From Desulfuromonas soudanensis (GTDB lineage Bacteria > Desulfobacterota > Desulfuromonadia > Desulfuromonadales > WTL), in the NCBI RefSeq assembly GCF_001278055.1, contig NZ_CP010802.1:2085504-2149503 (forward strand): a stretch of 64,000 bases of DNA, read 5' to 3'. A model generated the notes under the pieces. That model was not told the origin of the DNA and did not search any database. It worked only from the letters and a program-made list of their open reading frames with translations. Positions 9,863 to 18,140 of the stretch are shown here, piece after piece. The translations under genes and the position numbers were made by a program. The number at the start of each line of letters is the position of its first letter. Position 1 is the first letter of the stretch.

Positions 9863-9891
9863 CATCCGGCAGCGATTCCTTGCAAACGAAA

Positions 9892-9916
9892 GGGGCGCTG
9901 TGGCGCCCCTTTTTAT
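9892..9916 (+). terminator. Rho-independent terminator after metG
   Basis: A 7-bp GC stem (GGGGCGC/GCGCCCC, loop TGTG) is followed by a run of T. It lies just before the Shine-Dalgarno of the TatD fusion gene and rules out a start at 9880, which would put the hairpin inside the coding region. Confidence 0.85.
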
Positions 9917-9927
9917 TGGAGAAGGCC

Positions 9928-11319
9928 ATGAGCGTTCAGCTTCCGCCACTCATCGACACCCACGCCCACCTCGACCACCAGCAGTTTGCCGCCGACCGCG
10001 AGGACGTCATCGCCCGGGCCCGGGCGGCAGGGATCAGTTACATCCTCACCGTCGGCTGCGACCTGGAAAGTTCCAGGCAATCGGTGGCCATCGCCCGCGC
10101 CCACCCGGAGATCTATGCGGCGGTCGGCATTCACCCCCACGACGCACCCCAGGCCACCGACGAGGGGATGGCCGAACTGGCACGGCTCATCAGCGAGGAA
10201 CCCCGGGTGGTGGCTGTCGGCGAAACCGGCCTCGACTATTACCGCGACCGGGCGCCGCGCCAGACGCAGCGCGAGGCCTTCCGGCGCCAGATCGGCCTGG
10301 CCAGGAGCGTGGGGCTGCCGATCATCGTCCACGACCGCGACGCCCACGAAGACGTCCTGCAGATCCTGGTCGAAGAGAACGCCCGGGAGGTCGGCGGCGT
10401 CCTCCACTGTTTCAGCGGCGACATCGCCATGGCGAAGGCCTGTATCGATCTCGGTTTTTTCCTCTCCTTCCCCGGGACCCTCACCTACCCGAAAAACGAG
10501 GCCATGCGGGACGTGGTCCGATTCATTCCCACGGAACATCTGCTGATCGAAACGGATTGCCCGTACCTGGCGCCGCAGCCGATGCGCGGCAAACGCAATG
10601 AACCGGCCCTGGTGCGCCACACCGCCGAGACGATCGCCGACATCAAGGGGCTGACAGTCGCGGACGTTTCGCGCATTACCGCCCTCAACACCCATGCCCT
10701 CTTCGGCATCGGCGAGGTGGACCAGACCAGCAAAATCGCCTACAGGATTCGCAACGCCCTCTATCTCAACGTCACCAACCGCTGCACGAATGCCTGCATC
10801 TTCTGCGCAAAGTTCAAGGATTTTCAGGTCAAGGGGCACCATCTGCGCCTGGACCATGAGCCGACCGTCTCCGAGGTGAAAGCCGCCATCGGCGATCCGA
10901 AGGATTACCAGGAGGTGGTTTTCTGCGGCTACGGCGAACCGCTGATCCGCCTCGACCTGGTGAAGGAAATCTCCGCCTGGCTCAAGGAAAAGGGGGTACG
11001 GGTGCGCATCAACACGGACGGCCAGGCCAACCTGATCCACGGCCGCAACGTCCTGCCGGAGCTGGCCGGGCTCGTCGATGCGATCTCCGTCTCCCTCAAC
11101 GCGCCGGATGCCCAGACCTACCAGAGGATCTGCCAATCCCGATTCGATCTGGCCGGTTATGATGGGGTCAAGGATTTTCTCCGCCAGGCCGTCAAGACGA
11201 TCCCGACGGTGACGGCGAGTGCGGTCGCCATGCCGGGAATCGACATCGAGGCCTGTCGCCGTGTGGCAACCGAGCTGGGCGTGGAGTTCAGGGAGCGGGA
11301 ATACAACGAAGTCGGCTGA
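9928..11319 (+). CDS. TatD-family hydrolase fused to radical SAM domain
   Basis: 463 residues from the ATG at 9928, which has TTGGAGAAGG upstream. Residues ~1-258 are a complete TatD metal-dependent hydrolase: DTHAHLDH, GIHPHDAP, GETGLDYYRD, VHDRDAHED, HCFSGD and ETDCPYLAPQ. Residues ~265-463 are a radical SAM domain with NRCTNACIFCAKF (CX3CX2C) and VVFCGYGEPL. A separate TatD-associated radical SAM family is known, so this looks like a natural fusion of two linked genes. TatD proteins are 3'-5' nucleases or deacylases; the radical SAM substrate is unknown. Confidence 0.9.
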   Translation: MSVQLPPLIDTHAHLDHQQFAADREDVIARARAAGISYILTVGCDLESSRQSVAIARAHPEIYAAVGIHPHDAPQATDEGMAELARLISEEPRVVAVGETGLDYYRDRAPRQTQREAFRRQIGLARSVGLPIIVHDRDAHEDVLQILVEENAREVGGVLHCFSGDIAMAKACIDLGFFLSFPGTLTYPKNEAMRDVVRFIPTEHLLIETDCPYLAPQPMRGKRNEPALVRHTAETIADIKGLTVADVSRITALNTHALFGIGEVDQTSKIAYRIRNALYLNVTNRCTNACIFCAKFKDFQVKGHHLRLDHEPTVSEVKAAIGDPKDYQEVVFCGYGEPLIRLDLVKEISAWLKEKGVRVRINTDGQANLIHGRNVLPELAGLVDAISVSLNAPDAQTYQRICQSRFDLAGYDGVKDFLRQAVKTIPTVTASAVAMPGIDIEACRRVATELGVEFREREYNEVG

Positions 11320-11353
11320 AAAATAACCGGAAATGAAAGGGAATGGAAAATCG

Positions 11354-11647
11354 ATGGATAAATTGAGCGGAAAACAGGCCCGTTACCTGCGCGGACTCGG
11401 GCACCACCTGCAACCGATCGTCATGGTCGGACGGGAGGAGATCAGCGACCGTCTTCTGGCGTCTGTCGAGGAGGCCCTCGGCATTCACGAGCTGATCAAG
11501 GTCAAGCTTCAGGAAGGCTGCCTGCTGGACCGTCGCGAGGTCGCAAGCCTACTCGCCGAGAAGACCTCCTCCCAGGTGGCGCAGGTTCTGGGCAAGACCA
11601 TCCTTCTCTACCGTGCCAGCGACCAGGCGAAAATCAACCTCCCCTGA
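11354..11647 (+). CDS. yhbY: YhbY/CRM-family RNA-binding protein
   Basis: 97 residues (MDKLSGKQARYLRGLGHHL), matching the single-domain CRM protein YhbY, which associates with pre-50S ribosomes in E. coli. The motif MVGREEISDRLLASVEEAL and the C-terminal KTILLYRAS are typical. An in-frame ATG at 11333 exists but has no spaced Shine-Dalgarno; AAGGGAATGGA precedes the ATG chosen. It converges with dgt. Confidence 0.88.
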   Translation: MDKLSGKQARYLRGLGHHLQPIVMVGREEISDRLLASVEEALGIHELIKVKLQEGCLLDRREVASLLAEKTSSQVAQVLGKTILLYRASDQAKINLP

Positions 11648-11653
11648 TTGCCG

Positions 11654-12787
11654 TCAAACGCGCTCGTACGGTTCGAAGAGACGCTTGTATTCATCCAGGG
11701 CGAAGCGGTCGGTCATGCTGGCGAGATAGTCGCAGATGACCCGCTCCTGTCCGAAGAGATCGAACTTCTTCTGCTGTTCGAAGGGGAGAAGGGTCGGGGT
11801 CCGGGTATAGCTCTCGAAAAGGAGACGCAGGAAGCGCTCGGCCTTGGTCCGCATCCGTTCGACCTTGTAGTGACGGTAAAGCTGTTTCCGGAGAAACAGC
11901 TTTAACGCCTTGTTTTTGTGCGTCATTCCAAGGCTGAAGGCCACCAGGCCACCAGGGTGCTCCCGGACCGATGCGAGGTTGGAGATGCCGTGACCCTTCA
12001 GGTTCGCCGAAGTGGTCGTCACCAGGTCATCGATCAACACGCCGATCAGATGGCTGATGGTCTGATAAATGTGGCGGGTGCGATCGATCCCCGGGTATTT
12101 GCCGCCGACGAGGGCGAAGGTCTCCTGCCATAACTCCAGGGACGCCAACTCCTCAAGGGTGATGTAACCGGCCGTGAGGCCGTCGTCGATGTCGTGGTTG
12201 TTGTAGGCGATCTCGTCGGCAAGGTCGATGATCTGGGCCTCCAGGGTCGGGCGCAGGTTCGGCTCGTAGGCCGCGGCAGCCCCGGACCCCGGGCGGTCAT
12301 AGTCGGAGGAGTGCTTGATGATCCCTTCCCGGGTTTCCCAGCTGAGGTTGAGGCCGTTGAATCCGGGATAGCGCTCTTCGAGCTCCTCGACAATGCGCAA
12401 CGACTGGCGGTTGTGCTCAAAACCGCCGAACCCGGCCATCAGTCCGTTGAGCACCTCCTCGCCGGTGTGCCCGAAGGGGGTATGCCCCAGGTCGTGGGCC
12501 AGGGAGAGGGCCTCCACCAGGTCCTCGTTGAGCCGCAGCCGCCGGGCGATCCCCCGGGCGATCTGGGCCACTTCGAGGGAATGGGTCAGGCGGGTGCGGT
12601 AGTAATCCCCTTCATGGTTGACGAAGACCTGGGTCTTGTATTCGAGACGGCGAAAGGCGGCGCAGTGGATAATGCGGTCGCGGTCCCGCTCGAAGGCCGG
12701 CCGCTGATCCTTGAAAGTCTCCTTATGGGCTCGACCGCGGGATTGGTGACTCCGGGAGGCATAGGGTGCGAGGTCTGAACGTTCCAT
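11654..12787 (-). CDS. dgt: dGTPase-family deoxynucleoside triphosphate triphosphohydrolase
   Basis: 377 residues from ATG 12787 (GGAG eight bases upstream). The HD-domain metal ligands are present in HCAAFRRLEYKTQV and HDLGHTPFGHTGEE, followed by NRQSLRIVE, as in the short Dgt family. It splits dNTPs into deoxynucleoside and triphosphate, controlling the dNTP pool. The frame is open upstream to 12883, but that extension has no family similarity. It is divergent from rsmD-coaD, with a palindrome between them. Confidence 0.92.
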   Translation of the reverse strand: MERSDLAPYASRSHQSRGRAHKETFKDQRPAFERDRDRIIHCAAFRRLEYKTQVFVNHEGDYYRTRLTHSLEVAQIARGIARRLRLNEDLVEALSLAHDLGHTPFGHTGEEVLNGLMAGFGGFEHNRQSLRIVEELEERYPGFNGLNLSWETREGIIKHSSDYDRPGSGAAAAYEPNLRPTLEAQIIDLADEIAYNNHDIDDGLTAGYITLEELASLELWQETFALVGGKYPGIDRTRHIYQTISHLIGVLIDDLVTTTSANLKGHGISNLASVREHPGGLVAFSLGMTHKNKALKLFLRKQLYRHYKVERMRTKAERFLRLLFESYTRTPTLLPFEQQKKFDLFGQERVICDYLASMTDRFALDEYKRLFEPYERV

Positions 12788-12878
12788 GGGCGGATCTCCG
12801 GCAAACGGACAAGAGGAAAATTGGCCGCGAAATTTACGGTCGAAAGGACGGGTTATTAAAGCCTCACGGCGGAGACTT

Positions 12879-12896
12879 GTCAAGGGAACCCTTGAC
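12879..12896. promoter_or_regulatory. Palindromic operator candidate in dgt/rsmD spacer
   Basis: GTCAAGGGAACCCTTGAC has two perfect 8-base arms around an AA centre. The right arm overlaps the -35 element of the rsmD promoter, a position typical for a repressor. The binding factor is unknown. Confidence 0.45.
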
Positions 12897-12920
12897 GCTC
12901 CCCCCCTGGTGTGCTAGTTT
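12892..12920 (+). promoter_or_regulatory. Sigma-70 type promoter of rsmD-coaD
   Basis: TTGACG (12892-12897) and TAGTTT (12915-12920) are 17 bases apart and point at rsmD, 64 bases further on. Confidence 0.6.
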
Positions 12921-12983
12921 TTCCGGGCACTTTCGCCCGAACAAGGGGGGATCCCCCCATCTGCCAGCAGAGGTCAAATCGCC

Positions 12984-13541
12984 TTGCGCATCATCAGCGG
13001 CATTGCCAAAGGGAAGAGGCTGACCGGGTTTTCCGGCCTCGAGATCAGGCCGACATCCGACCGGGTGCGCGAAGCCCTGTTCAGCATCCTCAACAGCCGC
13101 TACGGCAGCCTGGAAGGAAAGCGGGTTCTCGATCTCTACGCCGGAACGGGGGCCATGGCCATCGAGGCCCTGAGCCGCGGTGCCGCCCTGGCGACCCTGG
13201 TCGACCAGGGAGAGCAGTCGGCAAAAATCATTCCGTCCAACCTCAAGACCAGCGGTCTCGCCTCGCGGGCGACCCTGATCCGCAGCGGAGTCCTCAAGGC
13301 CCTCCCCGCCCTCTCCCCTTCCGATCTGATCTTCCTCGACCCCCCCTACGGCAAAGGGCTTGTGCCGCAGACCATCGAAGCACTCTCGGAGTTCGACCTC
13401 CTGGGCGCCGACGGGATGATCTGCGCCGAGGCAGCTCAAGACGACCCTGTCCCGGAAACCATCGGCCGTTTCCGGCGAATCGAAGAGCGCCGCTACGGTT
13501 CGACCGTCCTTCACCTGTTCACCCACTGCGAGGCCGTCTGA
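12984..13541 (+). CDS. rsmD: 16S rRNA (guanine-N2) methyltransferase RsmD
   Basis: 185 residues starting at a TTG (12984) behind GCAGAGGTC. Class I methyltransferase motifs: VLDLYAGTGAMAIEALSRG for SAM binding and LIFLDPPYG as the catalytic DPPY motif. The N-terminal MRIISGIAKGKRL and SDRVREALFSIL are diagnostic for RsmD, which modifies G966 of 16S rRNA. It is followed after one base by coaD, a very common pair. Confidence 0.94.
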   Translation: MRIISGIAKGKRLTGFSGLEIRPTSDRVREALFSILNSRYGSLEGKRVLDLYAGTGAMAIEALSRGAALATLVDQGEQSAKIIPSNLKTSGLASRATLIRSGVLKALPALSPSDLIFLDPPYGKGLVPQTIEALSEFDLLGADGMICAEAAQDDPVPETIGRFRRIEERRYGSTVLHLFTHCEAV

Positions 13542-13542
13542 C

Positions 13543-14031
13543 ATGAAGACACATATCGCTGTCTATCCCGGCTCTTTCGACCCGATCACCTACGGCCATC
13601 TCGACATTATTCACCGCGGCCTCGAAGTCTTCGACGAACTGATTGTCGCCGTCGCCAGCAACTCGGAAAAAAAGGGGTTGTTCACCGTCGCGGAGCGTCT
13701 CGACATGATCCGCCAGACCGTCGGCGACAATCCCCGCCTCCGGGTCGACACCTTTGAAGGCCTGCTGGTCGACTACGTGGTCGCCATGGGCTCCCGGGTC
13801 ATCCTCCGCGGCCTGCGGGCCGTGTCCGACTTCGAATACGAGTTCCAGATCGCCCAGATGAACCACACCGTCCGGGAAGAGGTCGAAACCCTTTTCATGA
13901 TGACCTCGGTCCCCTTCGGCTACCTGAGTTCCTCCATCGTCAAGGAAGTCGCCTCCCTCAAAGGGCCGATCGACTCCTTCGTGCCGGCTCCGGTCAAGGC
14001 AGCCTTGGAAAGAAAATTCAGCAAGGGCTGA
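13543..14031 (+). CDS. coaD: Phosphopantetheine adenylyltransferase
   Basis: 162 residues, normal length. The nucleotidyltransferase signature YPGSFDPITYGHLDII (with HxGH-type TYGH) opens the protein, and YLSSSIVKE near the C-terminus matches the ISSS/T-R motif region. It makes dephospho-CoA from phosphopantetheine and ATP. It is co-transcribed with rsmD. Confidence 0.97.
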   Translation: MKTHIAVYPGSFDPITYGHLDIIHRGLEVFDELIVAVASNSEKKGLFTVAERLDMIRQTVGDNPRLRVDTFEGLLVDYVVAMGSRVILRGLRAVSDFEYEFQIAQMNHTVREEVETLFMMTSVPFGYLSSSIVKEVASLKGPIDSFVPAPVKAALERKFSKG

Positions 14032-14050
14032 TACCCCCCCTCCCCTGCCT

Positions 14051-14770
14051 CTATTCGACCCACCCCTCCAAATTTTCCACCAGCCGCTCCAGGGCATCGA
14101 CGACCAGCTCCTCGAGCCGTCGTCCCTTGTCCGCTGTCGCCAGCGTCGGATCCCCCCAGACCCCCCCCGGCCAGAACTTGCGCTTGTTGCGCACCAGAAT
14201 CCCCACGGGAAAACTGGGGAACTCCCGCGCGGCACTCCCCCTGACCAGATGCGGATGGGAATGGAGGATCCGCGAGGTCTCGATCTCTCCGGCATGGGAG
14301 TCGCCGGCGGTTTCGATGATCGCCTTCCCTTCCCTGGCCGCCAGCATGTACTCGGTGAGCACGGCGATTTTGGCATCGGCAAAGCGTCCGAGCAACTCTT
14401 CTCCGGCATCGATGAGGGTCGAGGTATGGGTGCCGCCGGCATGGCCGGTCAGGAGGATGAAGTTGCGCAGGCCCTGGGCATAAAGAGCTGAGACGATGTC
14501 GAGGGCCAAAAGCCGCAGGGTCGCCGTGGAAATGGAGAGGGTCCCCGGATGCCCGGAGGTGGAACGGCAGACCCCGTAGGGGACGGGAGGGGCGATAAAA
14601 ATGGCCCGCCTTTCCGCCAGGCGGCGTCCGACTTCGGTGGCGTGCAGGGTGTCGGTGGCCAGGGGGAGATGCGGCCCGTGCTCTTCCGTCGCCCCGAAGG
14701 GGATAAGGACCGTTTTGGTCCTGACAAGCCCGGCTTCGAACTCGGGCATGGTCATTTCTTCGATGATCAT
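14051..14770 (-). CDS. Creatininase-family amidohydrolase
   Basis: 239 residues from ATG 14770, which has a strong GGAGGTGA five bases upstream; the longer frame to 14857 would run into the terminator of tRNA-Arg. Metal-binding motifs of the creatininase/MftE/FAPy-deformylase family are present: EEHGPHLPLATDTL, GHAGGTHTS and SHAGEIETSRIL. Members open cyclic or formamide bonds; no mycofactocin or F420 genes are adjacent, so the substrate is not assigned. Confidence 0.88.
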   Translation of the reverse strand: MIIEEMTMPEFEAGLVRTKTVLIPFGATEEHGPHLPLATDTLHATEVGRRLAERRAIFIAPPVPYGVCRSTSGHPGTLSISTATLRLLALDIVSALYAQGLRNFILLTGHAGGTHTSTLIDAGEELLGRFADAKIAVLTEYMLAAREGKAIIETAGDSHAGEIETSRILHSHPHLVRGSAAREFPSFPVGILVRNKRKFWPGGVWGDPTLATADKGRRLEELVVDALERLVENLEGWVE

Positions 14771-14815
14771 GGGTTCACCTCCTCGGCACGGGCCATCACC
14801 AGATATATGTCTACG

Positions 14816-14848
14816 AAAACAAAAAGGACCTGCGACCGGCGCAAGTCC
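14816..14848 (-). terminator. Terminator downstream of tRNA-Arg
   Basis: On the minus strand GGACTTGCG and CGCAGGTCC pair around a CCGGT loop, followed by TTTTT. It sits right after the tRNA and before the creatininase ribosome-binding site. Confidence 0.75.
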
Positions 14849-14860
14849 TTTTTTCAATAT

Positions 14861-14937
14861 TGGTGGCCCCGACGCGATTCGAACGCATGACCTACCGCTT
14901 AGGAGGCGGTTGCTCTATCCGGCTGAGCTACGGAGCC
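14861..14937 (-). tRNA. tRNA-Arg (anticodon CCT)
   Basis: The minus strand gives a 77-base cloverleaf: acceptor GGCTCCG/CGGGGCC, D arm GCTCAGCCGGATAGAGC, anticodon stem ACCGC/GCGGT with loop CTCCTAA (anticodon CCT, reads AGG), T arm with GTTCGAATC, discriminator A and an encoded CCA. Confidence 0.96.
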
Positions 14938-15010
14938 TAAAAGGGTTTACCTTATACCGTAGGGCGGGCCTTTATGCAAGGGTTTTCCCCCCTCCCCTTT
15001 GCCCCGCGAC

Positions 15011-15526
15011 CTAGAATTTAAGCAGGCTGTAGACCTTACCGTCAGGGAGACGCTTGCGTCCTTCGAGAAATTCCAGTTCAGCCATGAAGGTGCACTCGAC
15101 AACCTCGGCGCCGCACTCCCGGACCAGATCGACGACCGCAGCCATCGTCCCGCCTGTGGCCAGGAGGTCGTCGGCGATGATTACCCTGCTCCCGGCAACG
15201 AAGGCATCCTCATGGATTTCGAGCGTATCAGTGCCGTACTCCAGATCGTAGGTCTTGCGCAACGTCCGGAAGGGGAGCTTGCCGGGCTTGCGCACCAGGG
15301 TGATCCCGGTCCCGAGCTTGTAGGCCAGGGCCGAACCGAGGATGAAACCCCGGGCCTCGACCCCGACGACCTGGTCGATTTTCATGCCGATGTAGCGATG
15401 GGCGATGAGATCGATCATGCGGTGAAAGCTTTTGCCATCGGACAGAAGGGTGGTTATGTCTTTGAAAACAATCCCTTTTTTGGGAAAGTCATTGATGTCG
15501 CGAATGATATTTTTCAGGTCTTCCAT
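15011..15526 (-). CDS. apt: Adenine phosphoribosyltransferase
   Basis: 171 residues from ATG 15526, preceded by AAGAGGAATACC. It has the PRPP-binding motif [14 protein letters not shown] and the flexible-loop region typical of Apt ([15 protein letters not shown]). It salvages adenine to AMP. Nine more in-frame codons exist upstream but have no ribosome-binding site. It is placed 51 bases after the end of rpoS on the same strand. Confidence 0.96.
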   Translation of the reverse strand: MEDLKNIIRDINDFPKKGIVFKDITTLLSDGKSFHRMIDLIAHRYIGMKIDQVVGVEARGFILGSALAYKLGTGITLVRKPGKLPFRTLRKTYDLEYGTDTLEIHEDAFVAGSRVIIADDLLATGGTMAAVVDLVRECGAEVVECTFMAELEFLEGRKRLPDGKVYSLLKF

Positions 15527-15577
15527 CGGTATTCCTCTTTCAATTGAATTCAATGCCCCAAAGAGCTGAGGCCGAGA

Positions 15578-16593
15578 CTATGACCGGAGGCCCAGTTCCG
15601 CATCGCTGGGACCGGAAAGCTCCTTCTCCTCCATGATCTTGCGGAGCTTCTCCAGGCTCTTGGCCTCGATCTGGCGGATCCGCTCCCGCGTCACACCGAA
15701 TCGACGCCCGATGGTATCGAGGGTCTGAGGTTCGCGGTCCTCGAGGCCGAAACGGAGGGTGAGGATCTCCCGTTCGTTGTCCCCCAGGGATTCGAGCCAT
15801 TCGGTCACGTGGGCGAATTTGTCGAGATCTTCGATGAGTCCCGAGGGGTCGACGGAACTGGTGTCCTCGATGGTGTCGATGAGGCTGTAATCGCTGTTCT
15901 CTCCCATCGGATGCTCGATGGAGTAGGTCTTTTTGACCAGAACCATCAGCCGCCGGATATAGGACGGATCGACCCCCATCGCCTCGGCGATTTCGGCGAC
16001 GCTTGGTTCGCGGTTAAATTTATGCACCAGCTCCCGGCTGATCTTGATGAATTTATTGATGTCGTCCGAGACGTGAACGGGCAGGCGGATGGTGCGGCTC
16101 TGGTTGACGAGGGCGCGTTCGATGGACTGGCGGATCCACCAGGTGGCATAGGTCGAAAACCGGCATTCTTTGCTCAGTTTGAAGCGCTCAACGGCTTTGA
16201 TCAACCCCATGTTTCCCTCCTCGATGAGATCGAGAAAGGGGAGCCCCCGGTTCATGTAGCGCTTGGCGATCTTCACCACCAGGCGCAGGTTCGATTCGAT
16301 CATCCGGTCGCGGGCGGCCATGTCCCCCTGGGAGATGCGGAGAGCGAGGTTGCGCTCGTCTTCGGCCGTCAGCAGGGTGGTCTTCTGAATTTCCTTGAGA
16401 TATATTTTGATGGCGTCATCGGAGTGATCATCGTAACCGGCGGCAGCCTCGGCTTTTTTTCCTCTTCTTCTTCCTCGTCCGCCTCCTCCTCTTCAAGGTC
16501 CTCTTCCCCCTCGACAGGATCCAGGTCGACTTCTTCTTCGGCGGAATCAACCTCAAAGCCAAAATTTTCGAACTCGTCCGTCATTTCGTCCAT
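15578..16593 (-). pseudogene. rpoS: RNA polymerase sigma factor RpoS, split by a one-base frame break
   Basis: The N-terminus (ATG 16593; acidic region rich in Glu) and sigma regions 1.2-4 (DDAIKIYLKEIQKTTLL, RLVVKIAKRYMNRGLPFLDLIEEGN, TYATWWIRQSIERAL, C-terminal helix-turn-helix FGVTRERIRQIEAKSLEKLR) are in different frames. The change of frame occurs at an A7 run at 16454-16460. One extra A would give one 338-residue protein, the normal RpoS size. No start codon lies between the preceding stop in the sigma frame and region 1.2. The site reads A-AAA-AAG in frame, a classical -1 slippery sequence, with GAGGA about 12 bases upstream. Sequencing error, real loss or programmed shifting are all possible. 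RpoS is expected here downstream of surE-pcm-nlpD. Confidence 0.85.
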
Positions 16594-16652
16594 CAGCAGG
16601 AACTCCTCACCAAAGTTTAAAAGGGCCCGAAAAGTCTAAGAGATGGTTCAGG

Positions 16653-17420
16653 TTAAGGCAAGTAAAAAATCGGATTGACCGCTGCCTTGCCATGACGGAT
16701 TTCAAAATAGAGACGCGCCGCACCGCCGCCGGGGGGGGTTCCCGAAGCGGCGATCTTCTGCCCCCTGCTGACAAAGGCTCCGGCCTCGACGAGATTTTTC
16801 CGGTTGTATCCGTAAACGGTAAAAAAGGAATCGTCGTGTTTGAGAATAATGAGATTGCCGAACCCCCGGATTCCGTCCCCGCTGTAAATGACGCGACCGG
16901 CAGCGGCGGAGACGACCGGCGTGTTCGGTTCGGCGGCAATTTCCAGTCCCTTGCTGGGCTTGCCGGCCTTCTGACCGAAATTGCGCACGACTTTCCCCCG
17001 GAGGGGCCAGAGGAATTTCCCCTTGACCGCCGGTGGTAGCGCCTCAACGGTGGGAGGTTTTGTCGCTACAGTCGGTCGCGTCGACCGGTCGGCCGGGAGA
17101 GATTGTCTGGATACGGCTTTTTTCGGGGGGGAAGGGACCGGACGGGGAGCAGGTTTAGGGGGCGTTACCGGTCTGGTGACGATGACCGGAACGTCCAGAA
17201 GACGCGGGGCGTCGGGAATGAATATCTGTTGGCCGATCTTGAGCTGGGTCGGGTCGTCCACCCGGTTGATCCGGGCAAGATAAAGCTCATCGACACCGTA
17301 GGTCTTGCTGATCCGGTAAAGGGTCTGGCCGGGCTGCACGGTGTGATATACCCCCCCCTGGGCGGCACAGCTGAGCAGCACGAGGGCTGCAAGGAGGGTG
17401 AGAATTAAGCGAATCGGCAT
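16653..17420 (-). CDS. nlpD: NlpD-like lipoprotein, LysM plus degenerate M23 domain
   Basis: 255 residues from ATG 17420. A lipoprotein signal (LILTLLAALVLLSC) ends at Cys18, then a LysM domain (VQPGQTLYRISKTYG, residues ~28-72), a Pro-rich linker and a C-terminal M23/LytM-like domain (~140-255). The zinc ligands seem lost: KGLEIA replaces the HxGxD site, TVYGYN replaces TVYAH, and LYFEIR replaces LHFE. This is the pattern of NlpD/EnvC amidase activators rather than active peptidases. It is just upstream of rpoS, the classic nlpD-rpoS order. It acts in the periplasm on cell separation (inferred). Confidence 0.88.
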   Translation of the reverse strand: MPIRLILTLLAALVLLSCAAQGGVYHTVQPGQTLYRISKTYGVDELYLARINRVDDPTQLKIGQQIFIPDAPRLLDVPVIVTRPVTPPKPAPRPVPSPPKKAVSRQSLPADRSTRPTVATKPPTVEALPPAVKGKFLWPLRGKVVRNFGQKAGKPSKGLEIAAEPNTPVVSAAAGRVIYSGDGIRGFGNLIILKHDDSFFTVYGYNRKNLVEAGAFVSRGQKIAASGTPPGGGAARLYFEIRHGKAAVNPIFYLP

Positions 17421-17539
17421 AAAAAGACATCCGCCGTCGGGGTTCGGGGTTTTTGCAAATATCTGACAAGGTAGCGGAGTTTCACCCCGTGCGTCAAGGG
17501 ACCGGAACACGGTTGCTTTCCCTGCAGTCGGATCCCTGC

Positions 17540-18136
17540 TCAGTGAAGGAAGTGGCGAATGACCACGAATCCGCCGATCAGCAGGACCACAAAAAGAATG
17601 CTCAGGAGATTGAAGTACTTCTCGACGAAGCCGCGCATCGTCGTGCCGTAGCGGTAGATCAGCCAGGCAACGAGAAAAAATCGAAGGCTGCGGCTGATGG
17701 CCGACGCCAGCACGAAGACGGGAAAGTTGATCTGGAACACCCCGGCGCCGATGGTGATGACCTTGTAGGGAATCGGGGTGAACCCGGCGGCAAAGACGGT
17801 CCAGAAATCGTAGGTGGAAAAAAGATTCTGTACGCTGGCGAAAACCTGCTCGGTAAAGCCGGGGACATAGTTGTAGAAATAACTCGCCAGCCCTTCCCAC
17901 AACCAGAGACCGATGCCGTACCCGAGAATCCCCCCGAGGACCGACCCGACGGAGGCCAGGAGCGCAAAACGGAAAGAGCGGGCCGGGACGCTGATGCACA
18001 GGGCCAGCAGCAGGACATCGGGGGGGATGGGAAAGAAAGACGATTCGGCCACCGCCAGCAGAAAAAGAGCCGGGGCGCCGTAGGGGGTGTTGGCCCAATG
18101 CAGAACCCAGTCATAGAGTCTCCGGATCACCCACAT
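17540..18136 (-). CDS. YqaA-type VTT/DedA-like membrane protein
   Basis: 198 residues with about five hydrophobic segments. Features of the VTT (SNARE-associated/DedA) family: AESSFFPIPPDVLLLAL with the paired acidic and proline residues, GILGYGIGLWLWEG, and AAGFTPIPYKVITIGAGVF. It fits the YqaA branch. DedA-superfamily proteins are linked to lipid carrier movement across the inner membrane. ATG 18136 is chosen because AAGGGGAGAG precedes it. The gene starts 4 bases after pcm. Confidence 0.85.
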   Translation of the reverse strand: MWVIRRLYDWVLHWANTPYGAPALFLLAVAESSFFPIPPDVLLLALCISVPARSFRFALLASVGSVLGGILGYGIGLWLWEGLASYFYNYVPGFTEQVFASVQNLFSTYDFWTVFAAGFTPIPYKVITIGAGVFQINFPVFVLASAISRSLRFFLVAWLIYRYGTTMRGFVEKYFNLLSILFVVLLIGGFVVIRHFLH

Positions 18137-18140
18137 CGGT

